A program made the position numbers and the translations under genes. Positions 10,060 through 22,619 of a DNA stretch of 64,000 bases are shown here, piece after piece. Every line of letters begins with the position of its first letter. The first letter of the stretch is position 1. The stretch is from Galaxea fascicularis (lineage: Eukaryota > Cnidaria > Anthozoa > Scleractinia > Euphylliidae). The notes beneath the pieces are model-generated. The model saw only the letters and a program-made list of their open reading frames with translations, did no database searches and had not been told where the DNA came from. Location: positions 26,964,854 through 27,028,853 of the forward strand of contig OX419342.1 in assembly GCA_948470475.1 (NCBI GenBank). The letters are read 5' to 3'.

Positions 10060-10170
10060 TTACATCCGAGAGCACCTGCACACAAGCATCCAAAATAAAC
10101 AACAAACTCAACACACATATGATGCCAAGGCCGGGAATCGAACCGGGGCCACATTGATGGAAAAAGGGGG

Positions 10171-10206
<36 letters not shown>

Positions 10207-10385
10207 GAAGTAGTACACAAAAATTTGGTATTATCATCAGAGTTTATAAATGTAAATTGACCACCGTACAGGGATTCTAAAAGCTGACGTTTCGAGCATT
10301 AGCCCTTCGTCAGAGCGAATCCAACATTGATGGAAGGCGAGTGCTCTCACCACTGCGCCAACCCTGCTTTCCTTAGTTAGTGATC
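10060..10385 (-). mobile_element. tRNA-derived SINE, split by a nested insertion
   Basis: On the - strand the head GGTTGGCGCAGTGGTGAGAG (a tRNA-like A-box region, complement near 10340-10372) and the B-box region CGGTTCGATTCCCGGC (complement near 10131-10150) belong to one SINE. They are separated by a foreign ~160-bp insert flanked by a 12-bp direct repeat. The body beyond the B box contains TTGAGTTTGTTG, as in the SINE at 41655. This looks like a tRNA-derived Pol III SINE of the kind I associate with coral genomes; that recollection needs a search. Confidence 0.65.
10163..10323. mobile_element. Short element nested in the SINE with 12-bp target duplication
   Basis: ACATTGATGGAA occurs at 10151-10162 and again at 10324-10335, bracketing 161 bp that interrupt the SINE. 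The insert contains GCTGACGTTTCGAGCATTAG. It has no open frame. A 12-bp duplication fits target-primed or similar non-LTR insertion. Confidence 0.65.
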
Positions 10386-11214
10386 TCATCGGCAAATGAC
10401 GACCAAATTGGCGTTAACGAACTTCAGCCTGACACACCAATATACATTTTTAAGAGATCCCGTACTAATACCAAATCGACTTAGAACCTCACGATACAGA
10501 CCAAAATCAATTATTGGAGGAATCACAGTTACGAGCGAAAACAGTCGCTCGTAACTGGCTCCCACGCCGTGAACTACCGGTTCGCGGATTCGCCGCTCGC
10601 GTATCGCGTTCGTTCCACAGATTTTAGAGCACTGTTGGCAACCGAATTCAACCAATTTTTGTTCCGTGATAAGTACGTTTGCCCTCCTGCAGTAATTAAC
10701 AGTTTTGCTTTGTTTCTCCCGTGCCGACATTGTCCGCTATATTTCGTTTTAAAGACTCAATTGATTGATTGCAGAGTACGGCCCCAAACAAATCCGACAC
10801 ATGTCTATTGTGCTGTGTTCCTTGATCGACTTTATTCTGTACGTAAAGGATGATTAATTAGAAGTTTTCTATCATACAATGTCCCTTCAGGTTGAGAAAC
10901 AATGCACTTTTAAGAACTCTTACTTAGGCATTAGCAGTGTGACCATCCTAATAATAACCTGGTCTTTTGCCTGTGTTTTGCGATATTAGTCTTTGCACAA
11001 ATTGACGGCGTTGCGGTTAACGGTACGGGTTGTGATTGCGGAAGCCCACTGAAGCGGAATTGAAGTAATAGCTGGGTTTGACGTAATCTCTGAGTGTATT
11101 CATCGAGCTGTTTCTTATAAACAAGAAATTTATATTTGTTACGGAGTCATTCTTAGTCAGTGTGTGTTCAACCAGGAGCGTTAACCACTCAGGCTGCATT
11201 TTATAGGAGCGGCG

Positions 11215-11802
11215 ATGAGAAATATGGATGAGATAAGAAATCCTGCACTTCGCAACAGACCGACAGAGGAGCATACGAAAGAAGTGTTGGAAATCATTAG
11301 AAAGCGCAAGGAGGAAGATTTAAAGGACTCGAATGTTCATTTTGATGAAACTTTGTTGAGGCGAGTTTCTGTTACTCGACGACCAAACGAACCACTGCCC
11401 TCGATTCGGGTTGGTAATGATCCTGAAGAGCGTCATGAGCGACAAAAGAGACAAAGCTGTCCTACAGAACTGGATACTACACAGACCGAGACGGGAGCGA
11501 GCCATCGTTGGAGATCTTTAAGTGATGCGCCTCTGGCTGAACTTAGAAATCGCTCGCCGCGTGATCGCGGTTTAAGATCGCCTGCAAGCGACACTGCAGC
11601 GTCACCGAGACACGGAAGAACTCGACGAATGTCGAATAACCTTCCGCCTCTGGAGTCATCGAAGGAAAGATTTGAAAGACCAAACTGTGTACCGTCAATT
11701 CACCGCAATGGCGTGCTAATACTGCCAAGGGACGCTAAAGATATAAACGGAAATTATGAAAGCGAAGATGTGTTCACTAGAAATGGTATCGAACGTCATT
11801 AA
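11215..11802 (+). CDS. Unrecognised Arg/Ser-rich protein
   Basis: 195 residues, starting M-R-N-M-D-E-I. The N-terminus is charged and helical (about residues 15-45), and the remainder is polar with many Arg, Ser and Pro and therefore probably disordered. It contains R-R-V-S-V and R-R-M-S-N sites of the basophilic-kinase type. There is no signal peptide or membrane segment. I do not recognise a family. Length and composition stand out from the surrounding non-coding DNA, so it is probably a real host single-exon gene or large exon. Confidence 0.5.
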   Translation: MRNMDEIRNPALRNRPTEEHTKEVLEIIRKRKEEDLKDSNVHFDETLLRRVSVTRRPNEPLPSIRVGNDPEERHERQKRQSCPTELDTTQTETGASHRWRSLSDAPLAELRNRSPRDRGLRSPASDTAASPRHGRTRRMSNNLPPLESSKERFERPNCVPSIHRNGVLILPRDAKDINGNYESEDVFTRNGIERH

Positions 11803-12899
11803 AATTGTGCAAAATATATCAGTGAAATTAATGTATGTTACTCCTGACTGTGGAGTAAGAAAGACTGACTGGCAGCTTGGAATTAGAACTCCGTGCTCTT
11901 TTGGCAAAGTTTGCATTGTTTAACTTAAGGACTGAGATTTCAAGAATCTATCATTACTGAAGTTTCCCATCAATGTGTATATTTTCGACTCAAAACAATC
12001 CATATTGCTTGGAGAAAGGTTGTTTGCCGATGTGTACGTCTTGACTTGACAACAAGGTGTAAAATTATGTACAATTCTCTGACATATGTAATTTTACATA
12101 ACCTATACCTATGTTGTAGGTTAAAATTTCTCTACCAGTGGAAGATTTTCAAAAAAGATATGTATGTAATTACACTACTGTCAAGAAGTAATTCTTTAAC
12201 TGAAATGTTTAAAACATTCCTCCATAGACTAAACTTATCGAGAATCCAAACACGGTGCCGCCCCCCGAGACAAATTTACATCATACTGTGCCCTCGCGAT
12301 AATCTAGAAAAGTCCGTTGTGTGTTGTTTATGTACACTGGGCTGCAAGTTGTGATGACGATACAGGTTAAAGCCTCTTCATAAATGGATAATACCGTATT
12401 TATTTTATGATACCTTTAGGTTGCGCAAAGTTCTTCATTGGCTCAAGCCACAGACAGACTATTTCTAAAGGAAAGACTTAAATAATATATATTTTTCTTC
12501 TTCTCTCTAACTCGGATTTTTTGAAAGGTCTGTGGTATTTTGAGTCTTCATAAAACCTCTTTTGTTTCAAATTTTCCGTACGCACTATTTCTCTGATTTC
12601 GAACCATGCCTGAAGTCGGTCTCTCGGCCACCGGAAACATGTTTTTAACCCCCCGCGTCGTTTAGAATAGCGGTAATTGCTTGAGCCCATCAATGTCGGG
12701 GCCTTGTCGCTGAAGGAAAGAGAGAGGCCTGTCGCGGTGAGAAAATATTTCGAGTGGCACGTCAAAGATCCATAAAAACTTGCGCCGTATGTTTTTGTTC
12801 CATTGAACTGCTTTGTACTGACATATTGTTGCGTTCAAACTAAAATTCAGTAGCCATGCCATCGCCATCGAATACAGCCCCCGGCTGTATACTATGATG

Positions 12900-15800
12900 A
12901 TTTTTACATCATTACTGAAGTAAATTAACTATTTGAGAAATTCAACAGTGTGTTTGATCACCCAGTTGCAAATCGTGAAACTAAAATTGTATAGCTTCGA
13001 TTGAGCTATAATAGGCAAATCGATTTGTTTTGCGCTGAAATTTGAAATAAAACTTCTTCAGTTGTTTTCGACACTAATTCTGACTCTCAATTTCGACAGT
13101 GAGGGCTAAAAGATCTCTCCAGTTAAGAAAGTCAATAACTGTACAAGATTAGTTCTTGTTTTGTTAGCACTGCGAAACATGTATGGATCTCCATCTTGAC
13201 GCAGAAAACAATACTGGGCCAACAGTTGTTTACTGGTTCAGTTAGCTAAGGCATTTAATGTTTCAATAAAGGTATACCCAGTTACCAGTCTGATCTGTCT
13301 TAGAACAAAAAGTGATATTTACGAGAAATGGAATCCTCCAATATGCAAATGCAAGTCTGATATCTTGGGAAAACAAAGCTCTCATCCTAAAGTACTTTGA
13401 TTCTTCGCTAGCTATCGAACTACCTATTCAAAATTTGACGTCATTTTCGGCGTTGTCAACCTGGCAACAGGTCGTTTTTTGTTTTCCCCTTTCGTCAGTT
13501 TTCACGAGCGGAAGCTCTTTGTTTCTGTGTTTCCATAACAGTTTATTTTTGTTTTGTTCCGCCACAATGGATACAATTCAGTTCAATTGGTAACAGTTGT
13601 TTGCGTCAGTGTTCCTTTATTTCTGTTATTGATATATATTGTCCATGAGCTAAAATTTTAACCCGCGGAAAACGTTTGACAAAAAAAAGGTTGTTTAGTT
13701 ACGATTGAGAGAAGACTACGCGGGGGAGGAGGAGACTCAATAAACAAAACACACTGTTTATTCAAGTCTCAACAAAATGTTACAAACTGAACTATCTAGG
13801 CTTGTTCCAGCTGTGTTTCTAAAACAATTGAACGCACTTCATCAGATTCGATTGACCGTCCTCCTTAGTCGCAAAAATCAGAGACCGAAAAAGTTCGTTC
13901 ATGCGGTAGGTGTGACATAACACTAATACTCAGTGATAACTGTGTCAAGATTCTAGAGATACCATCTACTTTCTTAAAAAGACATGACATGTGGAAGGAG
14001 AACGAAGAAGACCCTTGGAGTAAAAAAAAACCGACAATGCGCTGTTTTTGCAGAGATGCTGGTTCTCTGATTTGACCTTATAATCAAACATGGTTTGAAT
14101 TCCACTGTTAGCATAAGGAGGAATTAAAAAACTTCTACATAATGCGGACAAGATAAAAAATAGTATTAAAAATGTGTCTGATTTTTATTTTCTGTCAATA
14201 ATTTTGGTTCACGTCCGATCGAGTGCACCACAACAAAAATTTTCAAAACCAGATGATCGAGTTTGTCCAACTGCCTTTTGAACAGTTTAAAGGTCTGAAT
14301 TTGATTGCATTGTTATTCCAAATTCCAAAAGTCTTTTCCTGTGTGCGTTAGCCTTTTGTCAAAGTCGCAATGGACTAACATAGGTATAAATAGAATTCCG
14401 TTAAAAACTTAAATAAAGTAATAGTTGAAAATTATATTAGTTCGTAACTTCAGCGTCTGATTGTCTGATTGGCCGGGAGTGTGTTTACGTCATGTATTGT
14501 TCTTCCGACGTCATTGCAGTGATCGACGGCCGTCAATCACGACAATTAATACTTAAGTTAAGTTCATAGAAACAGATTATTTCAAAAACGTTTAGATGCG
14601 CCTGAAGTGACTTAAACGACGTCCCACGGAAACAAATATGTTGCTTATAAACTTGTTACAAGTTACAAACAACAACTTGAAATGCGTTCGAGGGATGATT
14701 TTCTAGTGTGGTAACCAATTACCAGGCATCACAAAACAGAAACATAAAAAAGATGACCTTATCACTTTATTTTTTTAGTACTTTGTGCATAAAATTATTT
14801 TATTTTAAAAGATATCCCAACGACTGCCGTAGGTTGCCGAGTATCTAGGCGCGGAATAAAATCCATTCCCAGATTAACAGTCAATTATGCTCCGGAAACT
14901 GCCATGTTGAGTATCAGGATTATTGCGTGCAGATTGTCAAATGCATCATGAAATCAACTTCAGTAAAACTTAAATTACCGTTTTTAGCTAAAATCGTATC
15001 AAATTGTCCTCTTCCTAGCATTCCCTCGCCATATAATCCCAGATGGCGGCTAGACTAGCTAGTCGATGCCATTCAAGGCAGAACTAGAGGGGCTATTTTA
15101 CGGTCTAAAATTGTCAGTCATCTTTTCGTGATGTCTTATGTTCGCTACTAGTCATTATTGATAGCTGGTCCACTGATAAGTATTTAGGATCGTTACCGCG
15201 TTAATTAACTCCTTGAATCTGGCCACCCAAACACATAAAACAAAACCAAATTTGCAAATCCTAATATTTGCAAACGTGATGGTGATTAATGGCCGAATTG
15301 TAAAAGAAGTAATGAAAACGGATCATCGTCTGAAATTAAAATCTCGACTTAAAATGGGTGCCAAGTTAGACAATGAATTAGTGAAGTCGTCAAGCATTTG
15401 AAAGTCTGAAAAATGCTAAGGTGACTCGTTTATCCAGAAGATTACCTCAGGTAAGGCATGAAATATTTTACCCGTCTACCTACTGATTTCACTCACTGTT
15501 ATTTTATAGCGTGCATTTTCGTAATGGCTACTGTAACGCTACACACGTTTCGTCATCTATGGATAAACAAAACAACGCACTGCATCATCACTGCATGAAG
15601 GAGATACGGGCTTCAATAAATTTCCTGCCATCAAAGCAAACCTGCCGCAGCACCAGTGCATCGAAACCCATTGTCAGCTCGGTAAAGCCTGGAGAACCAT
15701 AACAAGTGGGAAACGATGAAAAAAAAGCTAGCAAAAGCTAACCCTGCGATCTACTCGCGATCTTGGCGGAAAGTGGCACGAAACAATAGCTAAATTAGCC

Positions 15801-17780
15801 TGTGTGGAGGCGCTAGAAAGGGGAAGGGAGACTTGGAAAGGAGGGCAGGAAAACGTTTGTATCAAAACGCTTGCTCTCTGGTTTAATACCGACTGAATCT
15901 TTACAACGGCAGATCAAAGATTTGAGGAATCAATGCTGCAGTAAACAACATAGGATGATATGTAATATTCTTACTTTATGCTAGTGTTCCCAAATCGCTA
16001 CCTGATTTGCAGGGTGTTCATCATTAAAAATGCATGAAAACTGATAATTTTCACTGTTTACCACTTGTGAGCGCATTGTTCTAGGATACCAAAGCGTCTG
16101 ACAAATATTTGATAATACTCCCATTCGATGAAATAATGTTTATTTTCGTTAGTGATCATACTTCAAAGTTCAAAAGTTTTTCTCCAAATAATGTAATTTT
16201 CCTCTCATTCTCACGCTACGTTTAAAATTTCCGCCGAAATATTACTTATGTATTTTGCATGTAAGTTTGTTTTGCCTCCAAGTTATGATTTTTATAAACA
16301 TTTTTTTAAAAGAACATCGATTCCCATCTAAGAGTAAATCCTGCTGCAGAAACCATGGTGAATTTGTGAAAACAAAGCCAATATATTGTGCTAATCTTAT
16401 ACGGTCGACTCCCGTGATCAGTATTATTTGGTGAAAGAAAATTAATGAATCATGCAAACCTAACAAACGCCTGTTTCTCTCTTTTGCGTAAATTAATTCT
16501 CCAGCGATCGATCTTTTTAATCTCTTTTCATTTCATATGACTACCATCTTCGATGAATTACACAGGAAATATTATGATGATTATACAGCCTTATCCGTAA
16601 GATCTTACAGCAACCGGACTTGATTTCAATACAAAAAATCTTGATGTTGAATTATATTTGTTCACCTTGGCTCATAAGAGGCGTTTCCAAGAGACCTTAT
16701 TTTGTTGGCAAAGCATTTAAATGAGTACGACAAATCTTGTATGACCGGCTCAAATCTGGCAAAAAACACAAGATAACAAGATGAAGAAAGGTAAGATCTC
16801 TGTGACGGTTATTGCCTTGGTATTATTATACTCTTCAATTCCGGACTTTGCCGGCCAAAATCTGTTAGCAATAAGCCAACTACCACTATAAATGTCATTA
16901 CTAAACTCATTTCGATTAGCCTTCTCTTTGTTTCGACTGTAATCGTATTCGCTTCAGCAGGACTATATTAACATGTAGCACGGCAAACAAAATGTTTAAG
17001 AAAGAAGACCAAATATACCGTCAAACTGGCATTTAAACACTCGAGGTATTCTCTTATCTTGCACGTAGAACATCGATGACAAATGCTAACTTCGAATGTT
17101 AATTTATTACTTACACTCAATGTATTTTGGTTGCGCGTTTTGCCGGCAGTCCAGAATGAAAACTTTCGTCGCTCTCTTAGTTCGTCGCTAACTCCGTCGT
17201 GTCGTAAGAAGCTTACGATTGTTTTGTCACTCGCTGCATGTGATTTGAAGTTCATGATTTTACTATTAAGTGGCAGCTTTTAGGTTACTGGTTCAGATCA
17301 TGATTAGTGAGGAGACATCGCTATTAACTGTTTTTTTTTTTCCGCCGTTTGCCGTAATCATGTTCTCAGTCCTTCAATGACCAGGGAAAAATGTTTACCG
17401 TCGGAGTGGGAGTGAAGAGAAGGTAGTGTTATCACCAGTACCACGACCACTACCACTTTCACTACGATCACAACAACTAGATTAAAATTATTCACCACAA
17501 ATAGATAAACTTTACAGTATAAACTAAAAAAACATATGAGCAATAAACGAGAGATTTCACCCAAACTGCAGTTACTGTTAACTGGTCGAGTTCATCACGA
17601 ACACCACTGAAAACTACCATAATCGTAGATACCATGGCCATCATCAACATCACTACCACCACCATCACCAATTCTACCATCTCCATCACCATCATTCACC
17701 TTTGTATTTTTTCCTTTGCCAATTTCTTAACTGGCTATAGCTCAATCAGTTATCTGATTCCAAGCGTTCTTAATTATTTT
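12900..17780. other. Host DNA without a recognised gene
   Basis: AT-rich sequence with short open frames only. A small imperfect ACC/ATC repeat lies at about 17637-17698. No exon chain, RNA gene or transposon protein could be supported. Confidence 0.55.
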
Positions 17781-17800
17781 TCATTTAAGGAACGGCAGAG

Positions 17801-18730
17801 ATGGGGTTTGCCTACTTCGACAACCATGTGGGCATACAGAACGCCTCATTTCAGTCTAATGTAGAGGAGATGGAAAATCCTTTCCGTAACCTCCACCCTA
17901 AAATATATTACAGACAGAGAGAAACGTCCAGCAAAAGGAACATAAGTAAAAACAAAAACGGTGAGATGAGCTCAAAGTCAAGCGCGCTCCTAACACCAAA
18001 TGAAAACAGGGATCAACAAATGAGAATTACCTCAAGTTCAGTTAAAAGGATAGAGGACATTTCCGACGTTGGATGGGCAACAACAAACAATTTTCCTGTC
18101 AACAGTCCTAAGAATGACCAACTCCGCGACAAGGCAGATTTTTCTTCCATCTTGAATGGGCAAGACAAGATAACGTATCTAAACGAAAGAAATATTTCTT
18201 TATCTAAGGACAGCTTACCCGAGCAAGCAAAATGTTCATTTCCTTTAATTGCCGTGGCAAGAAATCTAAGCAGAGAAAGTGTTGAGTCTGTGAACGTAAG
18301 CTCCGCACCTTTGCGCGAAAATTGGCAAGGCGTTCTACCACGGATAAGGTGTGGTAGTTTTATTTCGATGGTTCACGAAGACGAGAGGAAACGGCACAGA
18401 CGAGGACGAAGTACTCGCACAGGAAATTGTGAAACAGCGCAGGACAAGTCATTGGTCTATGCTCTAAATACTGGGCATCAGCCACATCGGACAGTGAAAG
18501 ATCATCGCGTCGCCCTTGAGCAAAATGATATAAGTAATTCCCGGCAAGCTTACAAAGCAATATTTACGGCAGATGTATTAAAAACTACGAAACACGACTG
18601 CCGTGAAGGCGAAATACCCAGAAATAAAGCGAACTCTGGTGAGAACTACAGAATATATGATCAAAGAGAAGGCATTAAGAGTAAACTTATGGTTTTGAAG
18701 GCTAAACTTCATCGATCAAATTGTATGTAA
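17801..18730 (+). CDS. Unrecognised basic host protein, terminal exon
   Basis: 309 residues from the ATG at 17801. An in-frame TAA lies 12 bp upstream, and a pyrimidine-rich stretch ending in TTTAAG just before could be a splice acceptor. AATAAA-type signals cluster at about 18943-18957, fitting a 3' end. The protein is polar, rich in Ser, Arg, Lys and Asn, with no membrane segment or recognisable domain. It contains a basic stretch R-K-R-H-R-R-G-R-S-T-R that could act as a nuclear signal. Function unknown. Confidence 0.55.
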   Translation: MGFAYFDNHVGIQNASFQSNVEEMENPFRNLHPKIYYRQRETSSKRNISKNKNGEMSSKSSALLTPNENRDQQMRITSSSVKRIEDISDVGWATTNNFPVNSPKNDQLRDKADFSSILNGQDKITYLNERNISLSKDSLPEQAKCSFPLIAVARNLSRESVESVNVSSAPLRENWQGVLPRIRCGSFISMVHEDERKRHRRGRSTRTGNCETAQDKSLVYALNTGHQPHRTVKDHRVALEQNDISNSRQAYKAIFTADVLKTTKHDCREGEIPRNKANSGENYRIYDQREGIKSKLMVLKAKLHRSNCM

Positions 18731-19612
18731 CTAAGGATCTTGTTCCAGGGAGTACTTAGAGGCGATCACTTATTCCCTCTTGTTTTACGCAAAATGCCCG
18801 ATATTATGCCTGCGATCACGTGTTTTTGTTTCGCTTGAATGTAGCAAGCGAAGACATAAGATTCTTTAATTTCTTCTTTTCATGCAGAGACATTAAGACT
18901 GCCAGACCTCATGGGCTAAATAATATATATTAATCTTAAATAAAAATAAAATAAATGATATTTTATATACATTCAAGTCGTGTGAAGCTTTTTTTACAGG
19001 AAGTTGACATACCAAATTATTTGTTTTGACCGAAGGCGAATATCAATAACCAATTCGGTTGCCTAATTAGAATTAATTTATACCAACTCGGCTGGTTAGG
19101 AGTCAGACACTGGGGCGTGTGAGCCATTGTGACGTCATTGACAACCCTAGAAGGTGATACCAACCCTAATTCTTTTTTTTTTCTAGTGCTTTTTTTAGTT
19201 CCACACAGCCCTAACATTATTATTACATCTATTTTGGCAAAGTCTATTTGTTTTTGGAAAAGGGTTAGTATCACAATGGTAGATGATGATAATTAATGTA
19301 TGGGGATGTGCGGAAATCTCTCCAATACTCTACTAAGGCAGACCGGATTGCTTGGTCTCCAGACAACTCTACGCCAACAAGATTATAAGAACTATAGACT
19401 AAAATATTAAGGTCGCAGCGGACGGGGTAGTTCAGCCGTAAGTATGCATTTGTGTGAAGAATATGCGCGAAGTGCGACGACCAATACCGACAATTAAGAC
19501 GCGAAATATTTTGAAAAGGTCTATTCGTATCGCGCGAACTTCTTGTGCATTTCAAGTATTTGCCAAAACCAATTAAATAGCGACGCAATGTTCTTTTCAG
19601 CGTGTAGTGCCA

Positions 19613-19618
19613 ACGATA
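19613..19618. repeat. Left target-site duplication of E2 (ACGATA)
   Basis: ACGATA directly precedes the first base of E2 and is repeated exactly at 38039-38044, directly after its last base. Six-base duplications are typical of Maverick/Polinton integrases. Confidence 0.93.
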
Positions 19619-19759
19619 AGTAGTATTATGGGCTCACGTACGGCAAGCAATGAAATCAGTAGGGAAAAAAAAAGACTGCGTTGGCCGCTACGTTCAATTC
19701 GATACGAATTTCCCAATACGGCCATTTTGAACGTACCATCCGCCCTGGTGTGAAAGTTG

Positions 19760-19814
19760 GGTCACGTGACCTGTTTATGCATAAATTAAAAAAATTAGCA
19801 TATATGCAAATGAG
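19760..19814. promoter_or_regulatory. Terminal E-box and octamer, left end of E2
   Basis: GGTCACGTGACC (19760-19771) and TATGCAAATGAG (19803-19814) lie within 200 bp of the end. The octamer matches the Oct-1/NFIII type used in adenovirus terminal origins. The mirror copies in the right repeat are at 37886-37897 and 37843-37854. Conservation with E1 supports a function in replication or transcription. Confidence 0.5.
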
Positions 19815-19970
19815 GCAAGACGCAAGAATAAATGGCAAACGGTTTTTAATGACACAGCAGCTCCTTGATTATTTTTTTTCACGAAAAAAGTGGCGGAAAA
19901 AACAAGGACGACAGCAGGAACAAAAAAACCGCCACGGTTCACAACAATGAAAAGAAAGAAAATCAAATAG

Positions 19971-20204
19971 TTAACGTCTGCGCCTCCTTCGCCTCCTTCT
20001 GCCTCCGGTGTGTGGGTGGTTGGCCGCTTGCATGTTGGCCATGAAATTCACCAAATTGGGGATGGTGGCTTGACGGGGAACCAACTCTCTCAGGGGTCTT
20101 GGAAAATAGGCGGTATGGTCCATCACGGTACAATAGGGGAACAGCATGCAAACGACCAGGGAGGAGGTGGCGATGTGGGGTAATTTCCTTTTGGCTGTCA
20201 TCAT
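19971..20204 (-). CDS. Arg-tail ORF at the end of the module array (left copy)
   Basis: 77 codons ending in nine consecutive Arg after H-P-H-T-G-G. The upstream CTCTGCAG looks like a splice acceptor, so this is probably the last exon of a spliced gene running outward through the repeat. It contains V-V-C-M-L-F-P-Y-C and I-P-N-L-V-N-F-M. A poly-Arg terminus suggests nucleic-acid binding or nuclear targeting. The right copy (37453-37686) encodes the same protein. I do not recognise a family. Confidence 0.5.
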   Translation of the reverse strand: MMTAKRKLPHIATSSLVVCMLFPYCTVMDHTAYFPRPLRELVPRQATIPNLVNFMANMQAANHPHTGGRRRRRRRRR

Positions 20205-20386
20205 CGGCTGCAGAGAAGAGGGGAAGGTGTCAATCCATGGCTAAATGTCTCTTTCTTTGTCTCATTATCGTGGGCTGTGGAGAAGGGGGAGGAGGAGGTG
20301 AAACGCTTTGTCCACCGGGAAGGCTTCACGCAGAATGGGTACTGCTAATCGCTGGGAAAAAAGGAAAAAAGCTTGATTAGCACTTA

Positions 20387-21264
20387 CTGGGGGTAGCGGC
20401 ACGTCAAGGCATGACCGGGGATCTGAAAAAACATGTGCAGTTGTGGTAAAATGGGCACCATGTGACACCGAAGATTTTGAAAGCCAAGGTACCGTAAGTG
20501 AGATCTATCTGGAAAGAGAAAAAAAGACTTACGCGGCGGTGGCGGGGGGGCGTTTGGAATCATGCGAACGCATGCACTTTGGATGGTGTGCGGCCGAAAC
20601 CAAAAGGACCGAAATGACGGCACGTACACTTGTATCGGTGCGGCCAAATGGAGTTTGGATAAATCCTACACGTCAATACGTGACCGGGGATCTGAAAAAA
20701 CAGGAAAAAAAGACTCACGCATATGCACGTCCAGTGTACGAACACATGCACGTGTTGTGGTGTTGGGGGAAGCGGCAAACGAGTGCGTGCCCGGGAATCT
20801 GAAAAAAAAAAAAAACTTACGGGTCAGGGCCCACCATCCGTCGTCCGTGAAGCACATGCATATAGCGTGGCTCCACGGATCGACCATGCACGTCAACGCG
20901 TGTGCGGGAATCTGAAAATGAATGAAAGGAAATGAAAGGACGTACGGTGGTGATGGGCTATTGTTGTTCGCACATGCATGCGACGTGCGTCCAAGGATCG
21001 ACGATGCACGTTAGAATGTGACCTGGAATCTAAAAACAAGAAAAAAAAATTACGCTCAGGATCCGGTGCATGTGTTCGCATGGCAAACGACGCAGAGGTG
21101 GATCGTGCCGCAGAGAGCGCACAGCATGAGACGATGCGGATTTAACTGAAAGAGAATGGTTTTGGAGAATACCTTTGATACAATCGAATTAAACCCCATT
21201 TGTAGGTGAACCCGTAGGCGCTGGGGCATGTGCATTTGTATATGAATCCCTGTAGGGTAGCGAT
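20387..21264 (-). repeat. Cys-module array, left copy (candidate multi-exon gene)
   Basis: On the - strand a series of 60-160-bp modules each start after a pyrimidine run and CAG, with ATYCC coding I-P-(G/A)-H-x-L-x-C and, 12-20 residues on, C-M-C or C-T-C. Most end at GTAAGT/GTGAGT-type sequence. Eight module-like units are visible, against ten in the right repeat. Replacements between the two copies keep the Cys, His and Trp positions. Reading frames do not stay in phase if neighbouring modules are simply joined, so alternative use of modules, or a non-spliced explanation, remains open. Confidence 0.55.
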
Positions 21265-21718
21265 CTGTCCGCGTTAAAACTAGAGATCTGAAAAAAGAAA
21301 AAACAAAGGAAAAGCAAACAAGCGAAAAAAAAGCGAAACGAGAAAACAAAGGGAATCGCTTCTCTCGGCTAGCAAAACATGTTATTTTCGCAACGGAGCC
21401 AATTTGGTCGAGCGAGCACACCGCTCTGAATTTTTTTTTTTTGAAGAGCACACACATAAGATGGACATCGACTTACAACGAAAAAAAAAATAACAGAAGA
21501 AAAAATAATCACGATGGTTTAAGCTCGTTGTCGCCGGAGAAATCCATCATTGAACTACAAACGAAAACGTGAGCACTGCGAACGGTAAAACGGTACGTCA
21601 AAAGAAAGCTAACATAAATCTTCAACTGTCGTTTGAGCGAGTCAGTTTTGAGAATTATTGCAAAGGAAAAAAAATATATATGGCAGAGCTCGGAGGCCTT
21701 TTCTTTTTTTATCGAGGT

Positions 21719-21871
21719 TTAGTAAGTCGTGGTCATGAAAGCAAAGGATTTGAACCACTCAGCAATTTCTGTGTTTTCCTGGAAACATCCGCGAGAGCGG
21801 TCAGGGTTTTCTCGGAAAAAGTATCGGTCTTTGAATGTGCTTTGTTCGCACCACCGACTCGTTTGAATCTT
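21719..21871 (-). CDS. Candidate exon in the left terminal repeat
   Basis: About 50 codons after a long pyrimidine tract and CCAG, encoding K-I-Q-T-S-R-W-C-E-Q-S-T-F-K-D and ending in F-M-T-T-T-Y before a stop. The right copy (35618-35770) differs in two residues. It could be an upstream exon of the outward-transcribed terminal-repeat gene. A second frame over the same bases is also open, so coding is uncertain. Confidence 0.25.
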   Translation of the reverse strand, partial: KIQTSRWCEQSTFKDRYFFRENPDRSRGCFQENTEIAEWFKSFAFMTTTY

Positions 21872-22549
21872 CTGGAAAAAAAAAACAAACAAACAAAAAT
21901 AAGAATGGGGGTTGTTTCCTCGGATGACCAAACGTAAGCTTTTAAAGGGAAAAAAAAAATTGTGGCCGCCAACGCTTCCCGCATTGCGAGCGAGTGTTTT
22001 TGCAAAGAAAAACAAAAAAAATTATGTTAGCTTGAAAACCGCTTCAAACCCAGCCTATGCAACGCTTAGGTAAGAGTCATGGTGATTTTAAGGAAGGTTT
22101 TGGAGTTCGACAAACGTTGGAACGAAGAAGAAGAAGAAGAAGAGAACTTACCTCGAGCTTGCGTTTCTTTTCGAAGGTCGTTTGAAATGAGAAAATCGTT
22201 TGTAAAGATCCTCTTTCGATTGTACACAAAAAACAGAGCTTGCAGAGAGGTCTTGTCACGTTACCGGTGGATCAAATCGAGCTGTGAAAAGTCTTTTTTT
22301 AACGCTGGGGATCAAATCAAGCTGTGACACCATCGTTTCACGCCGCAAAAAAACTAAATGCACCCCGCATCTCAAGTGCTTAAGTAATATTTCGATGGCG
22401 TGGATGTGACACAGTCGGATGACTCCTTTTTGTGACCTTATTTGGTGTCTCGCACACGTGTGGTTGACGCAGTCGGTCGACTCCTTTGGCATCTCGCCCA
22501 CGTGGGTGGCACAAAGGCTAGATTACGGAGAGATTACGGCGACAAATGG

Positions 22550-22580
22550 AAAATAGGCCTCTGAAAAAAGGCCTATTGTT
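22550..22580. other. Hairpin in the left terminal repeat
   Basis: AATAGGCC, a ~10-base A-rich loop, then GGCCTATT: an 8-bp perfect stem. It is mirrored near 34905-34930. It could be a transcript end or structural signal. Confidence 0.5.
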
Positions 22581-22619
22581 TTCCGTAGCGAGAATGCGTT
22601 TTCCAATGGGGTCAGTGGT

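Noticed and set aside
22079..22327. 82-codon open frame in the left terminal repeat and its mirror at 35153-35401
   Set aside because: Runs opposite to the splice-like signals; similarity between the two copies is expected because they are inverted repeats, so it is not evidence of coding.
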